The notes beneath the pieces were generated by a model. That model was given only the letters and a program-made list of their open reading frames with translations, did no database searches and was not told where the DNA came from. Shown here one piece after another: positions 43,923 to 52,468 of a stretch of 64,000 nt of DNA (positions are counted from its first letter, which is position 1; every line of letters starts with the position of its first letter). This stretch comes from Paractinoplanes maris (GTDB lineage Bacteria > Actinomycetota > Actinomycetes > Mycobacteriales > Micromonosporaceae). Position numbers and translations under genes: made by a program. The stretch spans positions 186,001 through 250,000 of the forward strand of contig NZ_JALPVL010000001.1 in assembly GCF_023544465.1 (NCBI RefSeq), in the 5' to 3' direction.

Positions 43923-45676
43923 TCCACTCCAACCAGCAGGTGGTAGCGCGGTTGCCCGCCCGTGTAGCAGTGCAGCTCGACGAACGGCCACAAGCGGCCG
44001 ACGTGCGCACGGAGGGCTTCCTCGAGCGCGGGCGGGGCGTCGGCCCCGAGGACGAGGGTGGCCAGCTCGCCGCCGCCGCCGAGCATGCGGTCGAGCAGGT
44101 GGGCGCTGACCTCGGCCAGGTCGTCGCCGATCACGTGCACCTCGCCGTCGACCAGCCCGAGCAGGTCGCCGGCCCGGCACGGCCCGGCGACGGTGAGCGA
44201 GTCGCGGCGGGCGGTGCAGACCTCGCCGTAACGGCAGGCGCCGGCCGCCTCGGCCATGGCGATCACATCGTCGGCGAACGGGCGCTGGGGATCGCGGACG
44301 GCCAGGGCGGCCAGCGCCTGGACCGGGGAACGGGTCGGCACCACGCTGACCCGCAGGCCGGCGGTCTCGGCCTCACGGGCGGCGGTGACGGCGACGGCCT
44401 GGGTGTTGGCGTCGTTGGGCAGGAGCACGACGGAGCCGGCCCCGGAGGCGTGGACGGCCTCGAGCATCTCGCGGGTGGACGGGTTGCGGCCGACGACGAG
44501 GGCGCCCTCGGCTTCGAAGATCGCGGTCAGCCCGTCACCCGCGGCCACCACGACAGCGGCGCGCTCGCTTTGCGCGGCGGTGCGCTCGCGTTGCCGGGCG
44601 GTGTGCTCGCGTTGCGGGGCGGTGTGCTCGCGTTGCGGGGCGGTGTGCTCGCGTTGCGGGGCGGTGTGCTCGCGTTGCGGGGCGGCGTGCTCGTCCGGCG
44701 GGTGATCGTGCTGGTGGTCGTCGAGCGGGGTGACGGTGATGGCGTGCGGGCGCCCGGCCCGGATGCCGGCCTCCATCGCGGGACCGATGGCCGCCGCCGC
44801 GACGTGGACGTGCACATTCCAGGTGGCCAGGCCCGGGTCGCCGGTGCCGACCACGACCAGCGAGTCACCGAGGGCGGCCAGATCGGCCCGGAGCCGCTCG
44901 ACCGCCGGGGCCTCGGCGTCGAGCAGGTATTGGACCTCGTAACCCCAGAGGCCCTCCCGCTCGCGTGCCGGGCTGATTTCGCCGTCTGGGCGCGGGGCGT
45001 CGGACCCGGCCGCGGGAAGGGGGCGGCCGGTCGTCGGGGACAGGGCCTCGACCAGAGCCTCCAGCAGGACGACCAGGCCGCGGCCGCCGGCGTCGACCAC
45101 CCCGGCCCGGGCCAGAGCGGGCAACTGCTGCGGGGTGCGGGCCAGAGCCTCGGCGGCGGCCCGGGCGGCCGCGCGGGCCACGGCGACCAGGTCGTCGGAC
45201 TTGAGGCGGGCCGCGGCGTCGGCGGCAGCCGCGGCGACGGTCAGGACCGTGCCCTCGACCGGGCGGGCGACCGCGGCATAGGCCGCCTCGGAGGCGGAAC
45301 GCAACGCCCGGGCCAGCTCGGCACCCCGGACGGCGGCCACGGCGCCGACGCTGTCGGCCATGCCCCGCAGAATCTGCGAGACGATCACGCCGGAGTTGCC
45401 CCGGGCGCCGAGCAGGGCCCCCCGGGCCATGCGACGCAAGGCATTCGCCGGGGCGGCCGCCTCGGCCGTGCTCGCCCCGGTCGACGCCGGGTCGAGGTCG
45501 GGCCGCTCGAGAGCCTCCTGGGCCGAAGTGAGGGTGAGCACCAGGTTGGTGCCGGTGTCGCCGTCGGGCACGGGATAGACGTTCAGCTCGTCGATCTCGC
45601 GCTGATGAGCCCGCAACGCCACCAGCCCGCCACCGCACCAGCGGCGGACGGCTGCGGCGTCCAGCGTCTCGAGCAC
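43919..45676 (-). CDS. DAK2-domain protein (FakA-like)
   Basis: A 585-residue protein. The N-terminal DhaL/DAK2 domain (about 10-210) has NVYPVPDGDTGTNL and ARGNSGVIVSQIL; the rest resembles the FakA C-terminal region (VVLLPNDANTQAVAV near 415, then EVHVIGDDL). FakA is the kinase subunit that phosphorylates fatty acids bound by FakB/DegV proteins. No fakB is seen nearby. Residues 325-372 are a histidine/glutamine-rich tandem repeat not expected in the family. The GTG start at 45676 lies just after TACGAT, so it may be leaderless. The order rpmB/DAK2/recG is as in Mycobacterium. Confidence 0.88.
   Translation of the reverse strand: MLETLDAAAVRRWCGGGLVALRAHQREIDELNVYPVPDGDTGTNLVLTLTSAQEALERPDLDPASTGASTAEAAAPANALRRMARGALLGARGNSGVIVSQILRGMADSVGAVAAVRGAELARALRSASEAAYAAVARPVEGTVLTVAAAAADAAARLKSDDLVAVARAAARAAAEALARTPQQLPALARAGVVDAGGRGLVVLLEALVEALSPTTGRPLPAAGSDAPRPDGEISPAREREGLWGYEVQYLLDAEAPAVERLRADLAALGDSLVVVGTGDPGLATWNVHVHVAAAAIGPAMEAGIRAGRPHAITVTPLDDHQHDHPPDEHAAPQREHTAPQREHTAPQREHTAPQREHTARQRERTAAQSERAAVVVAAGDGLTAIFEAEGALVVGRNPSTREMLEAVHASGAGSVVLLPNDANTQAVAVTAAREAETAGLRVSVVPTRSPVQALAALAVRDPQRPFADDVIAMAEAAGACRYGEVCTARRDSLTVAGPCRAGDLLGLVDGEVHVIGDDLAEVSAHLLDRMLGGGGELATLVLGADAPPALEEALRAHVGRLWPFVELHCYTGGQPRYHLLVGVE
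44561..44686. repeat. Six 21-bp tandem repeats in the DAK2 gene
   Basis: Units of GTGCTCGCGTTGCGGGGCGGT repeat six times, the central ones exact and the outer ones diverged. On the coding strand they encode the seven-residue repeat AAPQREHT/TAPQREH. They lie in a linker between domains, so length may vary between strains. Confidence 0.9.
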
Positions 45677-45879
45677 GCGAAAATCGTACTAACCAACACT
45701 GACAACTTCTCGGTACGAACACCGGACCGCGCTGTCGTACCTGCGGACAACAGGCCTCGGCGGGGGGTGTGCGGGGGCGATTCGCTGTTCGGGGCCGGCA
45801 TCGGGTAACCTTGCCGGGTTGCCTGCGCGGCGGTGTTCGCTGGGCGCCTTCAGTTTCGTTTCGACCCAGGAGTTATCCC

Positions 45880-46071
45880 GTGGCTAGCGTGTGCGACGTC
45901 TGTGGCAAGGGACCGGGCTTCGGCCACAACGTGTCCCACTCGCACCGGCGGACCAACCGCCGCTGGAATCCCAATATCCAGTCGGTGCGCACCCCCGCCG
46001 GTGGTGGCACGACCAAGAAGCTCAAGGTTTGCACTTCGTGCATCAAGGGCGGCAAGGTCGTCCGCGCCTGA
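45880..46071 (+). CDS. rpmB: Ribosomal protein bL28
   Basis: A 63-residue L28 from the GTG at 45880 with AGGAGT upstream: [33 protein letters not shown], and [14 protein letters not shown]. The two cysteine pairs make it the zinc-binding form. It is monocistronic with a 15-bp terminator hairpin downstream. The 203-bp gap before it contains GGTAACCTT (a plausible -10) and no gene. Confidence 0.97.
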   Translation: MASVCDVCGKGPGFGHNVSHSHRRTNRRWNPNIQSVRTPAGGGTTKKLKVCTSCIKGGKVVRA

Positions 46072-46085
46072 TTCAGGCTTTTTGA

Positions 46086-46119
46086 CCAACCCCCTCGGCC
46101 GCCTGGCCGAGGGGGTTGG
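46086..46119. terminator. Bidirectional terminator between rpmB and the GNAT gene
   Basis: A perfect 15-bp stem (CCAACCCCCTCGGCC, loop GCCT) between the convergent genes. Confidence 0.9.
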
Positions 46120-46137
46120 TTCTGTTGCGGCCGCTTG

Positions 46138-46596
46138 TCAGACCGGCTTGGCGTAGGACAGGACGCCCTCCTGGCCCCGGTAGTAGCCGAAATCCTCGAT
46201 GCGGACGTAGCCGGCCGATTCGTAGAGCGCGATCGCCTCGGGCTGCTTGTCGCCGGTCTCCAGGATCACCCGGGGGCAGCCGGCGGCTCGGGCCGACTCC
46301 TCGATGGCCGCCAGCATGCGGCGGCCCAGGCCCTGACCGCGGACGGCCCGGGCGGTGAACATGCGCTTCAGCTCCGCGTCGCCCTGGTGGCGGCGCCAAC
46401 CGGCACACGCCACCAGACGCTCGCCGTCGTCGGCGACGAGGAAAGCGCCGTTCGGCGGGGTGAAGTCGTCGTCGGCGATGGGCGTGTCGTCCCCGGAGCC
46501 GCCGTAGCGCTCCGCGAGCTCGGCGAACACATCAACCAGCAGCGCCCGGACGGCCGGATCGGCGTAGTCGGCCTGCCTGATCTTGATTTCTGGCAC
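46138..46596 (-). CDS. GNAT-family N-acetyltransferase
   Basis: A protein of about 152 residues with the GNAT fold: GAFLVADDGERLVACAGWR, the acetyl-CoA loop RGQGLGRRML, ILETGDKQPEAIALYESAGY. The acceptor is unknown. The start is uncertain: a GTG at 46596 is taken here; a TTG at 46605 is also possible, and neither has a clear ribosome site. It lies 15 bp after thiL and likely shares its transcript. Confidence 0.88.
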   Translation of the reverse strand: MPEIKIRQADYADPAVRALLVDVFAELAERYGGSGDDTPIADDDFTPPNGAFLVADDGERLVACAGWRRHQGDAELKRMFTARAVRGQGLGRRMLAAIEESARAAGCPRVILETGDKQPEAIALYESAGYVRIEDFGYYRGQEGVLSYAKPV

Positions 46597-46611
46597 GACA
46601 GACAAGACTAA

Positions 46612-47550
46612 TCAGCGGAAGTGGTCCCAGCCCAGCGGGCCGCTCCACGGCTTGCGGTCGACGGTGACGCCGGTGCCCTCGTGGACCACGCCGATCGCCT
46701 GCCAGCCCTCCGGAAGCTCGACGCCGGACGGGAACGTCGCCACCAGCGCGTGATCGTCGCCACCGCCAAGGATCCACTGCAACGGGTCGACGCCGAGAGC
46801 GGTCGCGGCGTCGCGCATCTGCTGGGACACCTCGAACGCCTCGGTGCTGACGTCCACGCCGACCACGCTGGCCGTCGCGATGTGCCCCAGGTCCTGCAGC
46901 AGGCCGTCGGAGACGTCGATCATCGCGGTCGCGCCCGCGCGGGAGGCGGCCGGCCCGGCGGCGTACGGGACGGAGGGGCGCCGATACGCCTCGACCAGCG
47001 CCTTCGGCGTACGGAAACCGCGGGACAGCACCGTGTAGCCCGCCGCCGCGTGACCGAGACGCCCGGCCAAGGCGATCACGTCACCGGGCTCGGCCCCGCT
47101 GCGCAGGACGGGCTTGCGGCCGCCGAGATCGCCCAGGGCGGTCACGGCGATGGTCAGGGTGGGGCTGGACGACATGTCCCCGCCGACGACGCTCGCGCCG
47201 ACCAGGGACGCCTCGGCCGCGAGACCGTCGGCCAGATCCTCGGCCCAGCTCACGTCGAGATCGGCCGGCGCGCACAGGCCGACGAGCAGGGCGGTCGGCG
47301 TCGCCCCCATGGCCGCTATGTCGGCCAGGTTGGCGCCGGCCGCCCGGTGGCCCACGTCGGCCCCGGAGGACCAGTCGCGGCGGAAATGGTGGCCCTCGAC
47401 GAGGACATCGGTGGAGGCCACGATCCGTCCGTCGGGCGCGGCGACGATGGCGCTGTCGTCACCGGGACCCAGCAATGTCGTCGGACCATTCTCCAGCCGG
47501 GCGATCACCCGGGCGATCAGCCCGAACTCCCCGGCCTCGGCGATGCTCAC
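46612..47550 (-). CDS. thiL: Thiamine-monophosphate kinase
   Basis: A 312-residue ThiL of the AIR-synthase fold: GEFGLIARV at the start, LGPGDDSAIV, STDVLVEGHHF, NLADIAAMGA, VVGGDMSSSP and DVSDGLLQDLGH. It converts thiamine phosphate to the diphosphate cofactor. The GTG start at 47550 faces the divergent AsnC-like gene over a 97-bp gap. Confidence 0.95.
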   Translation of the reverse strand: MSIAEAGEFGLIARVIARLENGPTTLLGPGDDSAIVAAPDGRIVASTDVLVEGHHFRRDWSSGADVGHRAAGANLADIAAMGATPTALLVGLCAPADLDVSWAEDLADGLAAEASLVGASVVGGDMSSSPTLTIAVTALGDLGGRKPVLRSGAEPGDVIALAGRLGHAAAGYTVLSRGFRTPKALVEAYRRPSVPYAAGPAASRAGATAMIDVSDGLLQDLGHIATASVVGVDVSTEAFEVSQQMRDAATALGVDPLQWILGGGDDHALVATFPSGVELPEGWQAIGVVHEGTGVTVDRKPWSGPLGWDHFR

Positions 47551-47647
47551 TTGTGTGGCCTTTCGTTCCGGATGCGTCCCGCTGTCGGACGGATTCTTAC
47601 GGTAGTTTCACGTTCGGGTTACGGCGGAGGCGGAATGGAGTCGGAGC

Positions 47648-47881
47648 GTGGTACAGGCATACATCCTGATCCAGACCGGGGTCGGAAAGGCCCATGACGT
47701 GGCCGCCGCGATCGGCAAAATTCCTGGTGTGGTGCGCGTCGACGCTGTCACCGGACCCTATGACGTGGTGGTTCTGGCCGAGGCGCACACCGTCGACGAC
47801 CTCGGTGGCCTCATTGTGAGCAAGGTCCAGTACGTACCGGGCATCATGCGGACGCTCACCTGCTCCGTGGTAAACCTCTGA
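47648..47881 (+). CDS. Stand-alone Lrp/AsnC ligand-binding (RAM) domain protein
   Basis: A 77-residue protein equal to the C-terminal effector domain of Lrp/AsnC regulators (VQAYILIQTGVGKAHDVAAAI, VRVDAVTGPYDVVVLAEA, GGLIVSKVQ, PGIMRTLTC) with no helix-turn-helix. Such proteins form oligomers and bind amino acids; several lie near thiL in actinobacteria. It ends 2 bp before the DUF3515 gene, so the two are likely cotranscribed. Confidence 0.9.
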   Translation: MVQAYILIQTGVGKAHDVAAAIGKIPGVVRVDAVTGPYDVVVLAEAHTVDDLGGLIVSKVQYVPGIMRTLTCSVVNL

Positions 47882-47883
47882 GC

Positions 47884-48525
47884 ATGGTCGACGTGGAGAC
47901 TCCCCCGGCGAACGCCAAGAAACCGGATCCGGCGACGCGCAGCGCGGCCCTGTGGGCCACTCTGGTCGCCGTTCCGGTGGCCGTGATCGTGGGTCTCGTG
48001 GCGTTCTGGCAAATCACCCCGGAGGACGCCGGGACGCAGGCCACGCCGTCGGCCTCGGCGCCGGCCGCGGTGCCGTCCACGCCCGTACGGATGGCCGCAC
48101 CCAAGCTCGACGAGCGCACGACCCAGGTGTGCCTCGCGGTGACCTCGCAGCTGCCGACCGAGTTGCGGGGGCTGGCCGGTCGTAAGGTGACCGCCGGCCC
48201 CGAGCAGAACGCGGCCTGGGGTGAACCGCCGATCACCCTCGCCTGTGGTGTGACGCAACCGACGATGTGCGAGCGGATCGACGGCGGCCACGACGGTTGC
48301 GTGCCGCTCGACTCCACGATGCTCGCGATGGACGGCGTCTGCTGGTGGGCCGCGGACGGCCCGGCCACCGACGTCTTCACCACGATGGACCGTGAGGTCG
48401 CCGTGCAGGTGAGCGTGCCGGGCAGTTACGACCAGACCGGGCAGTGGGCCAACGAATTCTCCGAGCCGGTGGTCAAGACCGTCAAGTCCACCACCAAGGG
48501 CGTCCCGTCCGGCTGTAAGGGCTAG
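47884..48525 (+). CDS. DUF3515 membrane-anchored or secreted protein
   Basis: A 213-residue protein: a cytoplasmic N-terminus, one membrane helix at about 23-44 (LWATLVAVPVAVIVGLVAF), a proline/alanine linker, then a cysteine-containing outer domain (VCLAVTSQLP, LACGVTQPTMCERIDG, VCWWA). This is the DUF3515 pattern; the Mycobacterium gene at this place, next to ddl, is of the same type. Function unknown, perhaps wall-related given the neighbour. Confidence 0.87.
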   Translation: MVDVETPPANAKKPDPATRSAALWATLVAVPVAVIVGLVAFWQITPEDAGTQATPSASAPAAVPSTPVRMAAPKLDERTTQVCLAVTSQLPTELRGLAGRKVTAGPEQNAAWGEPPITLACGVTQPTMCERIDGGHDGCVPLDSTMLAMDGVCWWAADGPATDVFTTMDREVAVQVSVPGSYDQTGQWANEFSEPVVKTVKSTTKGVPSGCKG

Positions 48526-48564
48526 GAGCTTTCTCCCTGGCGCTTGGTCCCTGGCGCTTCGTCT

Positions 48565-49659
48565 CTAGTGCAGGCCTGAACCGCGACGCAGGGCGGTGCG
48601 GATCAGGCGGTCGACCACCTTGGGGTATTCGAGGCCGGTGGCCGCCCACATCAACGGGAACATCGACGTCGGGGTCATGCCGGGCATCGTGTTGATCTCG
48701 TTGAGGTAGACCTGATGGTCGGCGGTGACGAAGAAGTCGACCCGGGCCAGGCCGGCGCAGTCGAGCGCGGTGAAGGTGCGGCGCGCGTACTCCTGCACCT
48801 GGCGGGTCACCTCGGCGGGCAGGTCGGCCGGGATGTCGTAGCGGCCGCCGCCCAGGTACTTAGCCTCGAAGTCGTACCAGTCGTGGTCGCCGACGTGGAT
48901 CTCGGCCAGCAGGGACGCCTCCGGCGTGCCGCCGGCCTCGCCCTCGAGCACACCGCACTCGATCTCGCGGCCGACGATCGCGGCCTCGACGAGCACCTTG
49001 GGGTCGATCCGGCGGGCGGTGGCCACCGCGTCGTCGAGGTCGGCCCAGTCGGAGACCTTGGTGATGCCGTGCGACGAGCCGGCCCGGGACGGCTTCACGA
49101 AGACGGGCAGGCCCAGGCGCTCCTTGTCGGCCTCGCTCAGGGAGACGCCGGCGCGCAGCACAGCGTACGGGCCCACCGGGATGCCCTCGGCGAGCGCGAG
49201 CTTCTTGGTGAACTCCTTGTCCATGGCCGCCGCCGAGGCGAAGACGTTGGCGCCCACATAGGGCAAGCCGGCCATTTCGAGCAGGCCCTGGATGGTGCCG
49301 TCCTCGCCGTAGGCGCCGTGCAGCACCGGGAAGACCACGTCGACCCCGGCCAGCGACGAGAAGCCGTCGGTGGGCTCGCGGACGATCAGCTCGGTGGCCG
49401 TCGGGTCGGCGGCGAGCACGACCCCGCTGCCGCTGGCCGCGGTGATCTCGGGCAGCGTCCGGCCGGTGATGGCGAAGGTGGACGGGTCGTCCCCGGAGAG
49501 CACCCATCGGCCCTCACGGGTGATGCCGACCGGGAGCACCTCGTACTGGTCCGGGTCGAGCGCGCGCAGGATGCTGCCGGCGCTCACACACGAGATCGCG
49601 TGCTCGCTGCTGCGACCGCCGAAGACGATCGCGACGCGGATTTTTCGAGGGGTCGTCAC
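48565..49659 (-). CDS. ddl: D-alanine--D-alanine ligase
   Basis: A 364-residue ATP-grasp ligase: VAIVFGGRSSEHAISCVSA, VFPVLHGAYGEDGTIQG, FVKPSRAGSSHGITKV, ARVDFFVTADHQVYLNEINTMPGMT. It makes the D-Ala-D-Ala dipeptide for peptidoglycan; no D-lactate ligase features are obvious. In Mycobacterium gpsA is adjacent; here an insert of about 5.7 kb separates them. Confidence 0.95.
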   Translation of the reverse strand: MTTPRKIRVAIVFGGRSSEHAISCVSAGSILRALDPDQYEVLPVGITREGRWVLSGDDPSTFAITGRTLPEITAASGSGVVLAADPTATELIVREPTDGFSSLAGVDVVFPVLHGAYGEDGTIQGLLEMAGLPYVGANVFASAAAMDKEFTKKLALAEGIPVGPYAVLRAGVSLSEADKERLGLPVFVKPSRAGSSHGITKVSDWADLDDAVATARRIDPKVLVEAAIVGREIECGVLEGEAGGTPEASLLAEIHVGDHDWYDFEAKYLGGGRYDIPADLPAEVTRQVQEYARRTFTALDCAGLARVDFFVTADHQVYLNEINTMPGMTPTSMFPLMWAATGLEYPKVVDRLIRTALRRGSGLH

Positions 49660-49766
49660 TTTCTTTGGGCCTCTCGCTAGCGGGCTTGCCGGGGGGAACC
49701 CTACTCTGCGTTAGCCACTCGCGGGATCACCCGGCCTCGGGGCCGGGACAGGGGAACGGGCAGTTC

Positions 49767-50270
49767 ATGAGAGCAGCACTCCACGTGATCGCCGGGCCGG
49801 GGCCCGGGCAACTCGCGACCATCGCGCACCCGCGCGCGGACGCCTGGCCGGTCGAGCATTTCGGTGCTCTCGCCCGCGCCGGGGTGAACGTCCTCGTCTC
49901 GGCGCTGACCGCGAACGAGCAGTACCGGCTGGGCTTCGGCGACACCGCCACGGCGGCCGCCGCGTACGGCCTCGAGTTCGTCTCGTTCCCGGTGCCGGAC
50001 GGCGGCGTCCCGCGCGACGAGGCGGTCCAGGTGGTCGCCCTGGCGAGCAAGCTGGCCGGCGAGGTGCGGTCAGGCCGGTTCGTCGTGACCCAGTGCTTCG
50101 GCGGGATAGGCCGATCGACGCTGCTGGCGTGCACCACCTTGGTGCTGCTCGGCATCGCCCCGGGCGAGGCCCTGAGCCGCGTCACCGGCGGCACCGAGAT
50201 GCCAGTGACCCAGGACTGGCTGTACGACTTCGCCGCCACCCACCCCTCCCTCCTCGCCGACTCCGCCTGA
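49767..50270 (+). CDS. Protein-tyrosine-phosphatase-like protein, altered active site
   Basis: A 167-residue cysteine-phosphatase-fold protein starting MRAALHVIAGPGPGQL at 49767. The P-loop reads QCFGGIGRST, giving Cys110-X5-Arg116 followed by Ser/Thr. The usual His before the catalytic Cys is Gln109. The general acid loop is probably VPDGGVPRD. It may still be active; the missing histidine would raise the cysteine pKa. Substrate unknown. It is divergent from ddl and stands alone. Confidence 0.8.
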   Translation: MRAALHVIAGPGPGQLATIAHPRADAWPVEHFGALARAGVNVLVSALTANEQYRLGFGDTATAAAAYGLEFVSFPVPDGGVPRDEAVQVVALASKLAGEVRSGRFVVTQCFGGIGRSTLLACTTLVLLGIAPGEALSRVTGGTEMPVTQDWLYDFAATHPSLLADSA

Positions 50271-50280
50271 ACCAGCCGCC

Positions 50281-50399
50281 CCTCAACCGGCGACCGGCTC
50301 AACCGGCCGCGGCTCAACCGGCCGCGGCTTCACCGGCCGCGGCTCACCGGCCGCGGCTCAACCGGCGGCGGCTCAACCGGCGGCGGCTCAACCGGTCGC
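50281..50399. repeat. Eight 15-bp tandem repeats
   Basis: GGCTCAACCGGCCGC-type units, eight in a row (one 14 bp long), fill the gap between the PTP-like gene and the convergent permease gene. The last unit contains the permease stop codon (50388-50390). No spacers, so not CRISPR. Confidence 0.9.
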
Positions 50400-51068
50400 T
50401 CGGCGGATGGCGACGTCTCGCATGAGGCGGTGGGTGGCGAGGCCGCCGGCGACTGTGGCCGCAAGCGAAATCGTCAGCGCGATCGCGAGCGGCAGCCGCT
50501 GCGTCAGGTGGCCGAACTCGTCAATCTTGATCAGCCCCTCGGCGACGCCGGCCGGCACCGCCCCGGGGATGATCAACAGCACGCCGGTCCACGGCCGGAA
50601 ACGGTAGAACCCGGCCGCGATCAGGATGCCCGACGTGAGATACCCCGCCGTGCCCGGCAGCACGTGGAAGAACTCGGACGCCGCCTCGCCGAAGCGGAAC
50701 ACGGGATAGCCGTCACCCCGCTGGTCGAGCAGACCCAGCACGACGCTCTCGGCGGCATGCCCCAGAACCACCAGGGCCGCCACCACGAAGATGATGCCGA
50801 GCCAGAAGACCGCCAGCCCGCGGAGAAACTCGTGGCGGGTGATCCCGTTGGACGCGAAAAGCCGGAAATACATGCTGACGAGCAGGATCCCGGCGACGAG
50901 CGGCCAGTATTTCGCCGCCGCGCCGAAGACGACCAGCCAGAAGCTGAACTTGATCGGTCCGACCGACAGGATCGCGACCACGGCGATGACCTCGACCGCG
51001 GTCAGGATGGCCAGCACCCAGAGCACGATGGGCTTGAAGAGCCGGAGCAGGACAGCGGTGACGCTCAT
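50388..51068 (-). CDS. Membrane subunit of a YtrA-controlled ABC system
   Basis: A 226-residue protein with six membrane helices starting MSVTAVLLRLFKP at 51068. It overlaps the ATPase gene (ATGA) and forms an operon with it and the GntR regulator. No motif beyond hydrophobicity; by context it is the permease half of a drug- or envelope-stress ABC exporter. Its stop codon falls in the 15-bp repeat array. Confidence 0.8.
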   Translation of the reverse strand: MSVTAVLLRLFKPIVLWVLAILTAVEVIAVVAILSVGPIKFSFWLVVFGAAAKYWPLVAGILLVSMYFRLFASNGITRHEFLRGLAVFWLGIIFVVAALVVLGHAAESVVLGLLDQRGDGYPVFRFGEAASEFFHVLPGTAGYLTSGILIAAGFYRFRPWTGVLLIIPGAVPAGVAEGLIKIDEFGHLTQRLPLAIALTISLAATVAGGLATHRLMRDVAIRRATG

Positions 51069-51943
51069 CGCGACGCCTCCAGGGGCTGCTGCGAGGTGAG
51101 GTGGACGAACAGGTCCTGCAGGCCGAGCGGGCCGAACGTGAGGCCCTCGCGCTCGCCGAGCAGGATGTCGCCGGGGTCGAGCCGGCCGTCGAGTGTCAGG
51201 GCCCGGACGCCGCCCAGACTCTGCTCCCCCAGCACGGTGTGCCCGGCCGCGAAAGCGGTGACCCGTTCGGCCTGCCCGGTCACGGTGACACCCCGGCCGC
51301 GCAGGGAATCGGTTTCGTCGTGCAGCAGGATCCGGCCGCGGTCCATGATGATGACCCGCTCGAAGAGGTCGGCCACCTCGTCGATCAGGTGAGTGGAGAG
51401 GACGATCGTCCGCGGGTGGGCCAGATAGTCGGCCAGCAGCTCGCGGTAGAAGAGGGTGCGGGCCACAGCGTCCATGCCCAGGTAACTCTCGTCCAGGATG
51501 GTCAGTGCCGCCCGGGACGCGAGACCGAGCACCACGCCGAGCATCGAGCGCTGGCCGCGGGAGAGGCTCGAGACGCGTTTGCGGGTGTCGAGCTGAAAGA
51601 CGTCGACCAGCTTCGCCGCATAGTCCGCGTCCCACGTCGGTCGCAGCCAGGAGGCGATGTCGAGCGCGGTCCGGACGCGGTCGGAGTCGTTGAGATCGAG
51701 GGTGTCGCGGATGAAGCTCGTCTGCCGCACCACGCGCGGGTTCTCGAAGGCCGGCTCGCCATCCACGAAGACCGCGCCGGCCGACGGCTTGCGGTAGGAC
51801 GCGAGAGCGCTGAGCAGGCTGGTCTTACCCGACCCGTTGCGGCCGAGCAGTCCGTAGATCTTGCCCGGCGGCAGCTCGAGATCGATCGCGTCGACCGCCA
51901 CGGTTTCGCCGTAGCGGACGGTCACCCCGCGCAACTCGATCAT
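51065..51943 (-). CDS. ABC transporter ATP-binding protein
   Basis: A 292-residue ATPase: Walker A GRNGSGKTS, signature LSRGQR (a variant of LSGGQ), Walker B ALTILDESYLGMD, switch His in LSTHLIDE. The C-terminal 80 residues form an extra domain. Coupled on both sides by ATGA overlaps (GntR gene upstream, permease downstream). Confidence 0.92.
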   Translation of the reverse strand: MIELRGVTVRYGETVAVDAIDLELPPGKIYGLLGRNGSGKTSLLSALASYRKPSAGAVFVDGEPAFENPRVVRQTSFIRDTLDLNDSDRVRTALDIASWLRPTWDADYAAKLVDVFQLDTRKRVSSLSRGQRSMLGVVLGLASRAALTILDESYLGMDAVARTLFYRELLADYLAHPRTIVLSTHLIDEVADLFERVIIMDRGRILLHDETDSLRGRGVTVTGQAERVTAFAAGHTVLGEQSLGGVRALTLDGRLDPGDILLGEREGLTFGPLGLQDLFVHLTSQQPLEASR

Positions 51944-52293
51944 CGACGGCTCCCCAGGTAGTGCGTGATCTCGTCGGTGCTGATGCCCACCCGTTCCGCC
52001 TCGTCGAGCATCGGCTCGACCACCTCGGCGAAGAACCGCTCGCGTCGGGCCGCTCGCAACTTGCCGCGGGCGTCGGGGCTCACGAACATGCCGATCCCCC
52101 GCTTCTTGTAGAGGACCCCCTCGTCGACGAGCTGGGCGAAGCCCTTGGCCGCGGTGGCGGGGTTGATCCGGTAGAAGGCCGCGTACTGATTGGTGGACAT
52201 GACCTGCTCGTCCTCCTCGAGTGAGCCGCCGAGGATGTCGTTCTTGATGCCGTCGGCGATCTGCACATAGATCGGGCTCCGGTCGTGAAACAC
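51940..52293 (-). CDS. GntR-family (YtrA-type) repressor
   Basis: A 117-residue regulator with an N-terminal winged helix (PIYVQIADGIKNDILGG, NPATAAKGFAQLVDEGVLYKKRGIGMFV) and the short C-terminal helices of the YtrA subfamily. The GTG start at 52293 follows a strong GGGAGGCTCGG; an ATG 27 bp upstream lies inside the operator. First gene of the regulator-ATPase-permease operon, so autoregulation is expected. Confidence 0.9.
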   Translation of the reverse strand: MFHDRSPIYVQIADGIKNDILGGSLEEDEQVMSTNQYAAFYRINPATAAKGFAQLVDEGVLYKKRGIGMFVSPDARGKLRAARRERFFAEVVEPMLDEAERVGISTDEITHYLGSRR

Positions 52294-52313
52294 CCGAGCC
52301 TCCCTACTTAGGG

Positions 52314-52337
52314 GGTTCATTACTCATGCAATGAACC
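52314..52337. promoter_or_regulatory. Palindromic operator for the YtrA-type repressor
   Basis: GGTTCATT-ACTCATGC-AATGAACC: two perfect 8-bp arms around an 8-bp centre, 21 bp upstream of the regulator start. The spacing and AT-rich core fit a GntR/YtrA dimer site. Confidence 0.7.
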
Positions 52338-52441
52338 GTAGGACCTTCGGAGTCAGGGCGTCAAGCCTTCGTGCAGCCCTCGAAGCCTGAGTTCAGATGG
52401 TGGATGTCGATCTCCTCGGCCGCTGCCGTGGGCCAAAAATG

Positions 52442-52457
52442 TCGTACGTGTGTTCGA
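52442..52457. promoter_or_regulatory. LexA (SOS) box before the HNH gene
   Basis: TCGTAC-GTGT-GTTCGA matches the mycobacterial/actinobacterial SOS consensus TCGAAC-N4-GTTCGA at 11 of 12 fixed bases. It ends 11 bp before the chosen ATG, so LexA would cover the promoter of a nearly leaderless transcript. Confidence 0.65.
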
Positions 52458-52468
52458 AGATGGTCCCC

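Noticed and set aside
50281..50399. CRISPR array
   Set aside because: The repeats are 15 bp and contiguous, with no spacers and no cas genes.
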